Both the position numbers and the translations under genes were made by a program. From contig NZ_FNIL01000017.1 of assembly GCF_900103955.1 (NCBI RefSeq), positions 1 to 32,543 on the forward strand: DNA of 32,543 nucleotides. The letters run 5' to 3'. Positions 1 through 7,922 of this stretch are shown here, piece after piece (position 1 is the stretch's first letter; each line of letters opens with the position of its first letter). Source of the DNA: Alkalicoccus daliensis (lineage in GTDB: Bacteria > Bacillota > Bacilli > Bacillales > Salisediminibacteriaceae). Under the pieces are notes generated by a model, which was not told the DNA's origin, searched no databases, and saw only the letters and a program-made list of their open reading frames with translations.

Positions 1-77
1 TTTCTTATAGAAGTTGCAAAAGGAAGCCCATCTTATTGCATACGATAACTTAAAAATATCAAAGATTGCTCAGGTAA

Positions 78-114
78 TAAAAAAAGCGCTGCTCGTGTTG
101 TATAAACAGCGCTT
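78..114 (-). terminator. terminator-like hairpin, minus strand
   Basis: AAGCGCTG (84-91) pairs perfectly with CAGCGCTT (107-114). Read on the minus strand the stem is followed by a run of seven T. It closely resembles the hairpin at 1111-1141, including a similar loop (CTCGTGTT...), so it may be the terminator of a minus-strand operon lost from this spot or a duplicated 3' end. No gene that would need it lies between it and the next hairpin. Confidence 0.5.
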
Positions 115-186
115 CGGATTATTAAGAAAGTATTTATTGTATAAGTATATACTTCTATCTACGGAGGCAGGGAAGATACCTTAACT

Positions 187-430
187 TTTAGCTACCTTGA
201 AAATAAAAGTTCCGCTAAAAAGAAGTAATACTGCTGCTTCACTTTCGGAGCGGCTTACCCAAGGGCTTGTTCTCGACTAATTTTGACGGAAAGAACGTCC
301 GCCAAAATGGATTCTCCAACTGCGCTGGTGCGTCCTCTCCTTCGTTCCACAGCCGTATTAATTTTCATACTTCATGGTGCAAAAATTTTGCATGAATGTC
401 TCTGTTAAAGACTGGGGCTCTTACGTGAAT
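187..430 (-). repeat. class 1 structured repeat, long copy (core 227-359)
   Basis: Read on the minus strand, the core starts and ends with near-complementary termini (9 of 10 positions, 227-236 with 350-359). It contains a central hairpin, ATTTTGGCGG / CCGTCAAAAT, paired throughout with one G-U wobble. The conserved blocks TGGAGAATCC, ATTAGTCGAGAACAAGCC and CCGAAAGTGAAGCAG are shared with the copies at 12601, 22986 and 26131. The inner helix arm on the 5' side is deleted. Similarity to the region 8385-8570 continues outside the core on both sides, so the repeated unit is longer than the hairpin. Confidence 0.75.
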
Positions 431-613
431 AAAGTGATTTTACTTTTTGGTTATTAATTTCCAGTTATTCTTGTGCTCAAAAAGCCGTGAGTAAAGGTTT
501 GAACAGCTAAAGTTATTTGGTTAAATTTAGAAAATTTGTTAAATAAACCTTACTTGCACTAGGTGTGCGTAAGAGCCAAGACTGGTGTTGATATAAGAAA
601 GGCACGCCTGCGG
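431..613. other. intergenic stretch without recognised feature
   Basis: AT-rich sequence with no open reading frame preceded by a ribosome binding site, no hairpin with a T-run and no clear repeat copy. Confidence 0.5.
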
Positions 614-955
614 CTCCTTTTTCCGCAGGCGTCTTGAAAAATCACCTTGGCTTCGTTTTTTAGAGAGAAGAAAATAGGAAAGAAACAGTCCCTTTCTTTT
701 GTTTTACATAGTAAGAACGAAGCGGAAACCGGCGGACGCCTGTATTAGAGAGAGCATTGCTCCGCTCGACCAACAGTCCTCTTCACAAAGAACGTGAAGA
801 GGACTTTAAGATCATTTGGTCGGCTGCGCAAATGCTTCCGGCGGTGAAAGTTCACACCGCCTGTGGAAGAAGGAGGTCGGAAGATCCCGGAAGACGTCAG
901 TCTGAGGAAGCTGGACATCTCCTCCACGGCAGGTCAGTTGCAGCGAAGTTTTCTA
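614..955 (+). repeat. class 2 structured repeat; left arm of long inverted repeat
   Basis: This region matches 7041-7311 in inverted orientation: positions 711-955 align with the reverse complement of 7041-7253 over almost the whole length, and 614-634 is an exact 21-base inverted match to 7291-7311. Inside are a perfect 12-bp hairpin (775-786 with 794-805) and a class 2 hairpin in which GCCTGTGGA (859-867) pairs with TCCACGGC (923-930) around the motifs GGAAGATC and GAAGCTG. Short open frames here (for example 757-975) are judged non-coding because the repeat explains the sequence and they lack ribosome binding sites. Confidence 0.75.
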
Positions 956-1006
956 ATACCAACAATGAACATTAACAGAGCTCAACTTTTAAGCAGAGAA
1001 TAAAAA

Positions 1007-1062
1007 AAATAGCTGAAGACGGGTCGTCAAGCTTCCGCTGGAAAGCAGAGGAGAACCCATAT
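1007..1062 (+). repeat. class 1 repeat remnant (3' half)
   Basis: The blocks AATAGCTGAAGACGGGTCG, CAAGCTTCCGC and AAAGCAGAGGAGAA match the 3' half of the copy at 18798-18933. The 5' half is absent, so this is a truncated copy. Confidence 0.6.
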
Positions 1063-1107
1063 AGGAAACATCATAATAAATACGAAAATGATAACTTTAT
1101 AAACAGT

Positions 1108-1145
1108 TTAAAACGCTGCTCGTGTTATACGAACAGCGTTTTTAT
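1108..1145 (-). terminator. terminator of the beta-glucoside operon
   Basis: AAACGCTG (1111-1118) pairs with CAGCGTTT (1134-1141). The stem sits 19 bp past the end of the beta-glucosidase gene. Both strands have short T-rich tails, so it could act in both directions. Confidence 0.6.
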
Positions 1146-1159
1146 ATGCTGCAGAGAAG

Positions 1160-2503
1160 TTAAACTTCCAGCCATTTCGTTTTCAAAAACTGCTGGTACC
1201 AGAAATAACTCTCTTTTTCTGTACGCACCAACGTGCGGTAATTCACGTGTACGAGACCAAACCGCATATTGTAGCCTTCTGCCCACTCAAAGTTATCCAG
1301 CAGCGACCAGGTCATATAACCTTTAATCGGGACCCCGGATTGTATTGCCCGGTGCAGTGCTGTTAAATGCTTCTCCAGATAACGGATTCTGCCATCATCT
1401 GCTACTACGCCATCGACCGGCTCATCGTTGTAGCAGGAGCCGTTCTCGGTAATATAGATGGGCATGTCTCCATATTGCTGATGAATTTTAGTAAGAATTT
1501 TATAAAATCCTTCAGGATAAATATTCCATCCGATATCTGTTTTTTCATAACCTTGATCAACACGTTCGTGATCAAATAAACTGGCACCTTTTTGATAACG
1601 GGCAACACCGCCTGTGTAGTAATTAATCCCTAAGAAGTCAATGGGCTGACTGATAATATCAAGATCACCTTCTACGATGGGAACCTGTACTCCTTCTTTT
1701 GCAAACCAATCTGTCAGAAATTCAGGATAGCTTCCTTTAAACACGGGATCAAAGAACCAGTCTAAAAACCAGCCGGTTGCACGGCGGCATGCTTCAGCGT
1801 CTTCCTCGCTGCTGCTGTAGGGCTCATTCCACTCCACGTTAGGGGCGTAACCGATCTCCCCTTCGAAAGAGAGGGCACGAAAACTCTGTACAGCGCGGCC
1901 GTGGGCGATCATCAGGTGGTGTGCTGTATCGACACCTGCCTGCAGGCTTTGTTTCCCGGGAGCATGAGCACCTATGTAGTTCGATAAGAAGGAAGCGCAC
2001 CATGGTTCATTAATAGTTAGATACTTTTTAATTTTCCCTTCAAAAGAACGGAAGATGGTTTCCGCATACGCTGCAAACGCATCGATTGTATCCCGGTTTT
2101 CCCAGCCGCCATTTTCCTGAAGTGCCTGCGGAAGATCCCAATGATACAAGGTGCAGACAGGTTCAATGCCGCTGTCCAGTAAGCTGTCCACCAGTCTGTG
2201 ATAATAGGCGAGTCCTTCTTCATTTACTTCACCAGTACCCTTCGGAAAGATACGGGGCCAGGCGATGGAAAAGCGATACATATCTACACCCAGTTCTTTC
2301 ATTAGTTGTACATCTTCAGGAAAACGATGGTAGCTGTCGCAGGCAACATCCCCGTCATGTCCTTTAAAAACGTTTCCTGGTGTTTTGGCAAAGGTATCCC
2401 ATATGGAAGGGCCTCGGCCATCTTTCCGGGCAGCTCCTTCAATTTGGTAAGAAGCAGTAGCCGTACCCCATTTCATATCTTTTGGAAATTGTAAGATCGT
2501 CAT
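1160..2503 (-). CDS. glycoside hydrolase family 1 beta-glucosidase
   Basis: A 447-residue enzyme of GH1 length, predicted to cleave beta-glucosides (or 6-phospho-beta-glucosides) in the cytoplasm by the retaining mechanism. The general acid/base lies in the TINEP motif (Glu166) and the nucleophile in YITENG (Glu353). The family start pattern FPKDMKWGTATASYQIEGA and the WSLLDNFEWAEGY segment near the C-terminus are present. There is no signal peptide. Its start codon overlaps the stop of the LacI-type regulator by an ATGA junction, so the two are probably translationally coupled. It is the last gene of an ABC sugar uptake operon and no PTS gene is nearby, which favours unphosphorylated beta-glucosides such as cellobiose as substrate. 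The exact sugar cannot be read from sequence alone. Confidence 0.95.
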   Translation of the reverse strand: MTILQFPKDMKWGTATASYQIEGAARKDGRGPSIWDTFAKTPGNVFKGHDGDVACDSYHRFPEDVQLMKELGVDMYRFSIAWPRIFPKGTGEVNEEGLAYYHRLVDSLLDSGIEPVCTLYHWDLPQALQENGGWENRDTIDAFAAYAETIFRSFEGKIKKYLTINEPWCASFLSNYIGAHAPGKQSLQAGVDTAHHLMIAHGRAVQSFRALSFEGEIGYAPNVEWNEPYSSSEEDAEACRRATGWFLDWFFDPVFKGSYPEFLTDWFAKEGVQVPIVEGDLDIISQPIDFLGINYYTGGVARYQKGASLFDHERVDQGYEKTDIGWNIYPEGFYKILTKIHQQYGDMPIYITENGSCYNDEPVDGVVADDGRIRYLEKHLTALHRAIQSGVPIKGYMTWSLLDNFEWAEGYNMRFGLVHVNYRTLVRTEKESYFWYQQFLKTKWLEV

Positions 2504-3549
2504 GTTGAAACCTCCTGAGTAGTCAAAATATTGGGTGGTGTATTATGGGTGCTTGATTCCCTGACAATCAGCTTGGGCTCTAATAAAAGAGGGGCAGGGG
2601 CAGGATGACCGGAAATCAATTCATTAAGCATGGTGGCTGCCATGGTTCCGATCATTTTTTTGTTTTGCCGAATCGTCGTTAAACTGGGCTGTACGAGTGA
2701 ACCTGCCGCGAGATCATCGACCCCGATAACAGAGAAATCTGAAACTGGAAAAACTGATTCTTTAATTGCACGAAGTGCTCCGAGCGCCATAAGATCTGAT
2801 GATGCAAAGACAGCATTTGGTTTGTGATCCATAGATAAAAGCTGTTTCATTAAGTAATAGCCGCTTTCTTCGAAAAAGTCGCCGATGAACTGCCATTCCT
2901 GTTTTGAATGCAGAGAAAATTGCTGCACTGCCTGCTCAAATCCATAACGGCGTTCCTTGGAAATAAAAGAAGTTTCTGAACCTCCGAAAAATGCCACATT
3001 CTTATATCCGAATTCATAAAAATGACGTAACGCAAGACTGGAAATTTCCCGGTTATCGGTCATAATATAACTGGACTTGGGTCCGCTCATTTTTAAATCA
3101 ATCCCGATACTCGGAATAGAGCTTTTATCAATCTTTGCGATCGAAGGTTCTACTTCTTCTCCACTGATGATTACGCAGCCATCCACATTATAGTGAAGGC
3201 ATCGTTCTAAATAATCTTCTTTATGCTGATGAAACTTTTCGTTGGAAAAAAATAATAAATCATATCCTAAACTTCCTATCTCCCTTTTGAAAGCATCCAG
3301 TACATCTACAAAAAAAGGATGGCTGAATCCGACATTTACCTTCCCAGCATAAATAACTCCAATTACATTCGTCGAGTTACTTGCCAGAGATTTTGCAGAG
3401 TAGGAAGGACGGTAGTTATGTTCTTCGATGATCTTCCAGACTTTTTGTTTCGTTTCTTCATTAATATCATCATAGTTATTAATTATTTTTGAGACAGAAG
3501 AGGTAGATAATCCTGCTAATTTTGCGATTTCTTTAATAGTAACTCTCAC
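2500..3549 (-). CDS. LacI/GalR family transcriptional regulator
   Basis: A 349-residue LacI-type regulator. The N-terminal helix-turn-helix is clear (TIKEIAKLAGLSTSSVSKII, residues 4-23), followed by the hinge helix region around YRPSYSAKSLASN and a periplasmic-binding-protein-like sugar-sensing domain (about residues 60-335). The start codon is GTG, with AAGGAGT nine bases upstream. It lies inside the operon it probably controls, after the permeases and before the beta-glucosidase. The inverted repeats in the operon promoter (6840-6847 and 6913-6922) are typical LacI-family operator shapes, so autoregulation as a sugar-released repressor is inferred. Confidence 0.93.
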   Translation of the reverse strand: MRVTIKEIAKLAGLSTSSVSKIINNYDDINEETKQKVWKIIEEHNYRPSYSAKSLASNSTNVIGVIYAGKVNVGFSHPFFVDVLDAFKREIGSLGYDLLFFSNEKFHQHKEDYLERCLHYNVDGCVIISGEEVEPSIAKIDKSSIPSIGIDLKMSGPKSSYIMTDNREISSLALRHFYEFGYKNVAFFGGSETSFISKERRYGFEQAVQQFSLHSKQEWQFIGDFFEESGYYLMKQLLSMDHKPNAVFASSDLMALGALRAIKESVFPVSDFSVIGVDDLAAGSLVQPSLTTIRQNKKMIGTMAATMLNELISGHPAPAPLLLEPKLIVRESSTHNTPPNILTTQEVST

Positions 3550-3575
3550 AATAAGAGACTCCTTTACATAGGATA

Positions 3576-4430
3576 CTAACTTTTTACAGCTCCATCTGTA
3601 ATACTCTTAATGAAGAGACGATTAAAGAGCAGGAAGACGACAACAAGAGGCAGGGTAGACCAGAATGTACCAGATAAGATCATTCCATAGTCACGCACCC
3701 GGTCATCCATTAAGCCACGGATGGCAACTTGTACAGTATGCGTTGATTGATCCTGAAGTACTACGAGCGGCCAGAGATAATCGCCCCAGATAGTCATGTA
3801 AACAATAATTCCCAAAGTAGCGAAAGCAGGAAGAATTGTCGGCACTACAATATTCCAATAAATACGGAAGTTGGAACACCCATCAATTCTCGCAGCTTCA
3901 ATCAATTCATTAGGGATAGCAGAACTAATATACTGCCTCATCCAAAATATTCCGAAAGCATTCATGAATCCAGGTACAATTACTGCAGGAAGCGTACTTA
4001 ACCAGCCAAGCTCCGCAATAATCATATATTGGGGAATTAAGCTAAGCTGAGGCGGCACCATCATTGTGGCAAGAATAAAGATAAAAAGAATGTTTCTGCC
4101 TGGAAAGTCCAGCTTTGCAAAAGCGAATCCAGCCAGTGAGCATAAAAAGAGAACGCCGATCGTTACACTTGTTGCAACGATAAAGGAATTGAGCAGCGAT
4201 TGGAAAAAAGGAATACTGTTTAATACGTTTTGAAAGTTTGTAACAAGCTCTGTTCCAGGCATAAACGCAGGCGGCGTTTCATTAATTACGTTGTTCGGGT
4301 TGGTGGCCATGACAAACATCCAGTAGAAAGGGAAAAGAGAAGCAAACGAAAATAGAATCAGCATAGAATAAACGAAAATTTTCGCACCGGAAAATTTCTT
4401 CGCGCCGACTTCAGTAACAGGTGCAGCCAT
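3576..4430 (-). CDS. carbohydrate ABC transporter permease (MalG-type)
   Basis: A 284-residue inner-membrane permease of the CUT1 type with about six hydrophobic segments. The cytoplasmic EAA loop that docks the ATPase is visible as EAARIDGCSNFRIYWNIVVP. The start codon overlaps the stop of the upstream permease by one base (TAATG), so the pair is translationally coupled. It should form a heterodimer with the MalF-type permease. No ATP-binding subunit is encoded in the operon; a shared ATPase of the MsmX type encoded elsewhere would be needed, as in other Bacillaceae CUT1 systems. Confidence 0.94.
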   Translation of the reverse strand: MAAPVTEVGAKKFSGAKIFVYSMLILFSFASLFPFYWMFVMATNPNNVINETPPAFMPGTELVTNFQNVLNSIPFFQSLLNSFIVATSVTIGVLFLCSLAGFAFAKLDFPGRNILFIFILATMMVPPQLSLIPQYMIIAELGWLSTLPAVIVPGFMNAFGIFWMRQYISSAIPNELIEAARIDGCSNFRIYWNIVVPTILPAFATLGIIVYMTIWGDYLWPLVVLQDQSTHTVQVAIRGLMDDRVRDYGMILSGTFWSTLPLVVVFLLFNRLFIKSITDGAVKS

Positions 4431-5380
4431 TATAATCCCCTCCTAGGTGACTGGCCGATACGATTTGCAATTAATAAATTCGCAACAGCCAAAATGATAA
4501 TTATAAAGAATAGTACAAGCGCAACCGCAGAGGCAGTACCAAAGTAGTTGCTTACGAAGGCTTCGCGGTATAAGTAAAGCACAATGGAAATACCTTCCGG
4601 TCGCCCGCCGCGTCCCTGGAAAATCTGGGGCTCGGCAAATACCTGCAGCGCGCCGATAGTAGAAGTGAAAACCGTAAAGAAAATAAATGGCTTCAGCATA
4701 GGAATAGTAATATGGCGAATTTGCTGCCCGACAGTAGCACCATCCATTTTGGCAGCTTCATACAGATCGTTTGGTATAGCCTGCATCCCCGCCAGATAAA
4801 TAATCGTATTATAACCGACCCAGCGCCAGAAGATCATCGTAGCAATCGCTACTTTAGTACCCCACTCAGATCGGGACCAAGTGATAGGTTCAACACCGAA
4901 AAGACCAAGGAAAGAGTTTACAAGTCCACCCTCCTGGTTGCTGAAAATAACACTGAACACAATCGCCACAGCTACAATTGAAGTAACATAAGGGAGAAAA
5001 ATAGCCACTCGAAATATATTTGTAAAGCGAAGCAGCGCTGAATTTAAAGCGTATGCCAGCAGCAAACCAAAAACAAGCTGAGGAGCCGTTCCCATTAGGC
5101 CGATAATAATTGTGTTATAAATAGATTTCCAAAAAAGCGGGTCATTAAAAATAATAGAGAAATTGTTAAAAGCAACAAAAGTCATATCTCCAAGTCCATC
5201 CCACTGGAAGAAAGCTAAGTAAAAACTGAATAAAATTGGAAATAACCCAAAAACAATAAACAATAAGTAGAAAGGAGAAATAAATAGATAGCCGGAAATC
5301 ATATTTTTAACTCTTTGGCTCATTCCTTTTTTTCTCTTATTAAGTTTAACTTCTTCTGCAGCAGTAGTATCTGAAGACAT
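4430..5380 (-). CDS. carbohydrate ABC transporter permease (MalF-type)
   Basis: A 316-residue membrane protein with a Lys/Arg-rich cytoplasmic N-terminus, about six transmembrane segments and the EAA loop EAAKMDGATVGQQIRHITIP. It is the partner of the following MalG-type permease in a sugar importer. It is separated from the solute-binding protein by 79 bp that hold a strong stem-loop (5417-5447), a common arrangement giving more binding protein than permease. Confidence 0.94.
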   Translation of the reverse strand: MSSDTTAAEEVKLNKRKKGMSQRVKNMISGYLFISPFYLLFIVFGLFPILFSFYLAFFQWDGLGDMTFVAFNNFSIIFNDPLFWKSIYNTIIIGLMGTAPQLVFGLLLAYALNSALLRFTNIFRVAIFLPYVTSIVAVAIVFSVIFSNQEGGLVNSFLGLFGVEPITWSRSEWGTKVAIATMIFWRWVGYNTIIYLAGMQAIPNDLYEAAKMDGATVGQQIRHITIPMLKPFIFFTVFTSTIGALQVFAEPQIFQGRGGRPEGISIVLYLYREAFVSNYFGTASAVALVLFFIIIILAVANLLIANRIGQSPRRGL

Positions 5381-5416
5381 TATTTTTCCCCCTTATAAAC
5401 AAGCAGTATGTAAAGA

Positions 5417-5447
5417 GAAAGAAGGCGGAAAGCTCCAGCCTTCTTTC
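5417..5447 (-). terminator. intercistronic stem-loop between binding protein and permease genes
   Basis: GAAAGAAGGC (5417-5426) pairs perfectly with GCCTTCTTTC (5438-5447) around an 11-base loop. The minus-strand 3' side is T/C-rich rather than a pure T-run, so partial termination or protection of the upstream mRNA against 3' decay is more likely than a full stop. Confidence 0.55.
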
Positions 5448-5459
5448 AGGTGAATTTAA

Positions 5460-6809
5460 TTAACGGTCAATGCGCTGTTCAATACGCTGAATCATGTCAT
5501 CCCATTCCTGATCTGGGTCTGCACCATCAAATACATTAAATAATGCATCAATCATTTCATCGTTTGCAGCAGTATAGTTCGGGCCTGTATAGGTGTGCTC
5601 TACCTCTTCAGCAGCGTTTGCGAAGATGGAAGCTGTTTCCTGGCCGCCGAAGTAATCGTCAGTATAATTCTGGAATTCTTCCATTTCATAAACTTCCGGT
5701 GCAGAAGGGAAAAGTCCCATATTTTCAAAGGCTTCCAACTGCTGCTCTGGAGAAAGTAACCAGTTTAGGAAAGCGTACGCTTCTTCCGGATGCTCGCTCT
5801 GCTCAGGAATAGTAATCCAGGAACCACCCCAGTTGCCGGCGCCTTCAGGAAGAGAAGCAATTCTCCAGTCTTCATGGTCTGGAGCATTATCTTTGATTAC
5901 ACCCTGCATCCAGGCAGGAGCAGGCAGCGTTGCATAGCTTCCATCAGACATGCCGGAGCCCCATTCAGGTGTCCACATTTCGTAGCCGCCGACATATCCT
6001 GCTTCGATCATCTCTGTTGTAAAGTCATAAGCTTCTCTAAGATCTTCATTTTCTGGAAGAATAAAGTCACCTTCTTCGTTGAAATAAAGCTGTTCGCTCT
6101 GATCGCGCAAAGCATTAAAAATAGTTTCCGGACTGTCTACCATCGGCAGGCCTGTAGCGTCATAAATCTGAGCTGCAGCCTCCTCATATTCATCCCAGTC
6201 AGTAAGCATTTCTTCTACGGATTCCGGATCAGAATCGAGGCCGGCCTCTTCAAAAATATTCGCCTGATAGAACATAACTGTAGGGCCAATATCAGTTGGA
6301 AGTCCAAACAAATAATCGGATTCCGGATCCTGTCCGATTTCCCATACCCAGTCCAGGTACTGATCTTCCATTTCTTCTGCACCTAATTCATTTAAGTTGT
6401 AGAACCGATCTTCCGCTCCCCGGTATCGTTCAATCTCAGCTACTTCCACCGCGGCCATATCAGGTGCCCCGCTCCCTGCAGAAAGCGCAGTAAATAAATT
6501 GTTGTGATGATCTTCCATATCAATTTCCTGGAAGTTAATATAAATATCAGGATTTTCTTCCATGTACTGTTCTGCCAGATCAGGATAACCAGTTGCCCCG
6601 AACAGCCAGAAATTTAATTCAATCTGGTCCTCGGAGGCACCACTGTTATTATTTGCTGCTTCTTCACCTTCATTATTCGCCGCTTCTGCATTACTATTGT
6701 TTGCATTGCCATCATCATTACCGCCATTATTTCCATCAGCGTTGTCGCCGCCGCAGGCAGCGAGTACGAACAGTGCAGCAACAGATGTTAAACCAAAATA
6801 CTTTTTCAT
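5460..6809 (-). CDS. extracellular sugar-binding lipoprotein (ABC transporter)
   Basis: A 449-residue family 1 solute-binding protein. It has a short signal peptide ending in the lipobox LAAC (Cys19), so it should be lipid-anchored outside the membrane. An Asn/Gly/Asp/Glu-rich linker (about residues 20-62) follows, then the two-lobe binding domain. The C-terminal half contains the family-like segment YAFLNWLLSPEQQ. The protein is strikingly acidic, with many Asp/Glu and few Lys, which fits an exported protein of a salt-tolerant organism. It is the first gene of the operon, 100-150 bp from the promoter, and supplies substrate to the two permeases. Confidence 0.94.
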   Translation of the reverse strand: MKKYFGLTSVAALFVLAACGGDNADGNNGGNDDGNANNSNAEAANNEGEEAANNNSGASEDQIELNFWLFGATGYPDLAEQYMEENPDIYINFQEIDMEDHHNNLFTALSAGSGAPDMAAVEVAEIERYRGAEDRFYNLNELGAEEMEDQYLDWVWEIGQDPESDYLFGLPTDIGPTVMFYQANIFEEAGLDSDPESVEEMLTDWDEYEEAAAQIYDATGLPMVDSPETIFNALRDQSEQLYFNEEGDFILPENEDLREAYDFTTEMIEAGYVGGYEMWTPEWGSGMSDGSYATLPAPAWMQGVIKDNAPDHEDWRIASLPEGAGNWGGSWITIPEQSEHPEEAYAFLNWLLSPEQQLEAFENMGLFPSAPEVYEMEEFQNYTDDYFGGQETASIFANAAEEVEHTYTGPNYTAANDEMIDALFNVFDGADPDQEWDDMIQRIEQRIDR

Positions 6810-6839
6810 AATATTTCCCCCAGTATTCGTTAGTTTTTA

Positions 6840-6847
6840 AAGCGCTT
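6840..6847. promoter_or_regulatory. candidate LacI-family operator, proximal
   Basis: The perfect palindrome AAGCGCTT lies 31 bp before the binding-protein start codon, within the untranslated leader. A second perfect palindrome, ACAAATTTGT, lies at 6859-6868. Either could be an auxiliary site; no binding is proven. Confidence 0.35.
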
Positions 6848-6912
6848 CTTAGTGACAAACAAATTTGTAAAACACTTGCTTAAAAAAATGGCTGAGTAAA
6901 AAATCATTTACT

Positions 6913-6922
6913 AAACCGGTTT
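6913..6922. promoter_or_regulatory. candidate LacI-family operator at the start of transcription
   Basis: AAACCGGTTT is a perfect 10-bp palindrome with the central CG step typical of LacI-family operators. It lies just downstream of the predicted -10 box, where a bound repressor would block transcription. The probable ligand is the LacI-type protein encoded at 2500-3549. Confidence 0.5.
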
Positions 6923-6933
6923 CGTTAATTTGT

Positions 6934-6962
6934 ATTTTATATGTAAGCGTTTTATTTGTCAA
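6934..6962 (-). promoter_or_regulatory. sigma-A promoter of beta-glucoside operon with cre-like spacer
   Basis: On the minus strand, TTGACA (6957-6962) and TAAAAT (6934-6939) are separated by 17 bp. The spacer contains a sequence that on the plus strand reads ATGTAAGCGTTTTAT (6941-6955). It matches the CcpA cre consensus except at its last two positions, so glucose repression is plausible. Confidence 0.65.
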
Positions 6963-7040
6963 TTAAATTTACAAAATATTTTTAAAAATATTAATAAAAC
7001 CCATTTATAATATGTTTTAGCCTGTAAAAGAGGAGGTATA

Positions 7041-7311
7041 GAGAGAACTTTCGCTGCCACTGACCTGCAGTGGAGGAGATCTTCCCAGCTCGTGCTTCCT
7101 AAGACTGTGTGGACTTTCACCCTCGAAAGCATTGGTGCAGCCGATCAAATGGTCGTGAAGTTCTCTTCACGTTTTATGTGCAGAGAAATGTGGGGTGAGT
7201 GGAGCAATGCTCTCTCTAAAAAAGACGTCCTCCGGTTTTCGCTTCGTTCTTTCCTTTGCGAAACAATAGAAAATGAGAACAAGGCGGTGCAGACGCCTGC
7301 GGAAAAAGGAG
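7041..7311 (-). repeat. class 2 repeat; right arm of long inverted repeat
   Basis: This is the inverted counterpart of 614-955. Its class 2 hairpin is partly deleted, and the internal hairpin has changed sequence (GTGAAG / CTTCAC instead of the 12-bp stem of the left arm). The open frame 7092-7367 crosses the repeat, has no ribosome binding site and is considered non-coding. Confidence 0.7.
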
Positions 7312-7370
7312 GAGTGAAGATCGAAGGTTTGTCTCGAACTGCAGACGGACTCGTAAAGCAGGTGTGATTT
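7285..7370 (+). repeat. partial class 2 repeat
   Basis: GACGCCTGCGGAAAAAGGAG followed by GTGAAGATCG resembles the 5' half of the class 2 element at 19209-19303 (GACGCCTGTGGAAAAAG and TTTGAAGATC). The 3' arm TCCACGGC is not found. The rest of the gap to 7601 is AT-rich and shows nothing else I can support. Confidence 0.5.
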
Positions 7371-7601
7371 TCAAGGTCGCCTTTTAATAAAGTTTTAATA
7401 GCTGATTTTAATGAAATACTGGATAATTTTGCAGGATACGCAGTAGAAACTTAATATACTGACCCAAATAAACATATTTTCTATCTTTAATGAAATTTAT
7501 TTTAAAAAAAGATAAAAAGAGTAGATGTACGTACCTCTTTCTGTTAGTATAGATAGAGTGAGAAAATGACAATGAACGAAACATCTAAGGAAGGTGACAA
7601 T

Positions 7602-7772
7602 ATGCAAGAAGTACTATTGGCGATGCTCGCAGGTTTAATTGTAGGATTTGTATTTGCGTGGATAAAGCTGCCTATACCAGCACCCCCGGCACTACCGGGA
7701 ATCATGGGAATTTTCGGTATTTATTTTGGATATCAAATATTTCAGTGGGTCTCCCGTTCATTTTTCGGATAA
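7602..7772 (+). CDS. XapX domain small membrane protein
   Basis: A 56-residue protein with two hydrophobic segments separated by a Pro-rich turn (LPIPAPPALPGIMGIFGIYFGY), the pattern of the XapX domain family. The family is named for a small protein linked to xanthosine permease, and its function is not established. I chose the ATG at 7602 because AAGGAAGGTG lies directly upstream; an in-frame ATG at 7566 would add 12 residues but has no good ribosome binding site. The next gene encodes a nucleobase/nucleoside deaminase, which may be a thematic link, but a terminator separates them. Confidence 0.8.
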   Translation: MQEVLLAMLAGLIVGFVFAWIKLPIPAPPALPGIMGIFGIYFGYQIFQWVSRSFFG

Positions 7773-7777
7773 TACAG

Positions 7778-7815
7778 AGCCTTCTATCGTGTCATACCGA
7801 TAGAAGGCTTTTTTT
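7778..7815 (+). terminator. rho-independent terminator after XapX gene
   Basis: AGCCTTCTATCG (7778-7789) pairs perfectly over 12 bp with 7798-7809, leaving an 8-base loop, and is followed by seven T. Confidence 0.9.
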
Positions 7816-7922
7816 CATACAGAAGTAAAGTCGTCCACAATGGTGAACAATTAGATATTTCTTTTATAGAGAGTTATCAATCTCTGTAAACAGGTTATAT
7901 AGCAGTAAGAGGAGGAATTTCT

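Noticed and set aside
757-975. Open reading frames on both strands in 745-975
   Set aside because: The region is an inverted-repeat arm with hairpins shared with 7041-7311; the frames have no ribosome binding sites and the other copy does not preserve them.
5790-6386. 198-codon frame antisense to the sugar-binding protein gene
   Set aside because: It lies wholly opposite a well-supported gene and has no family features or ribosome binding site.
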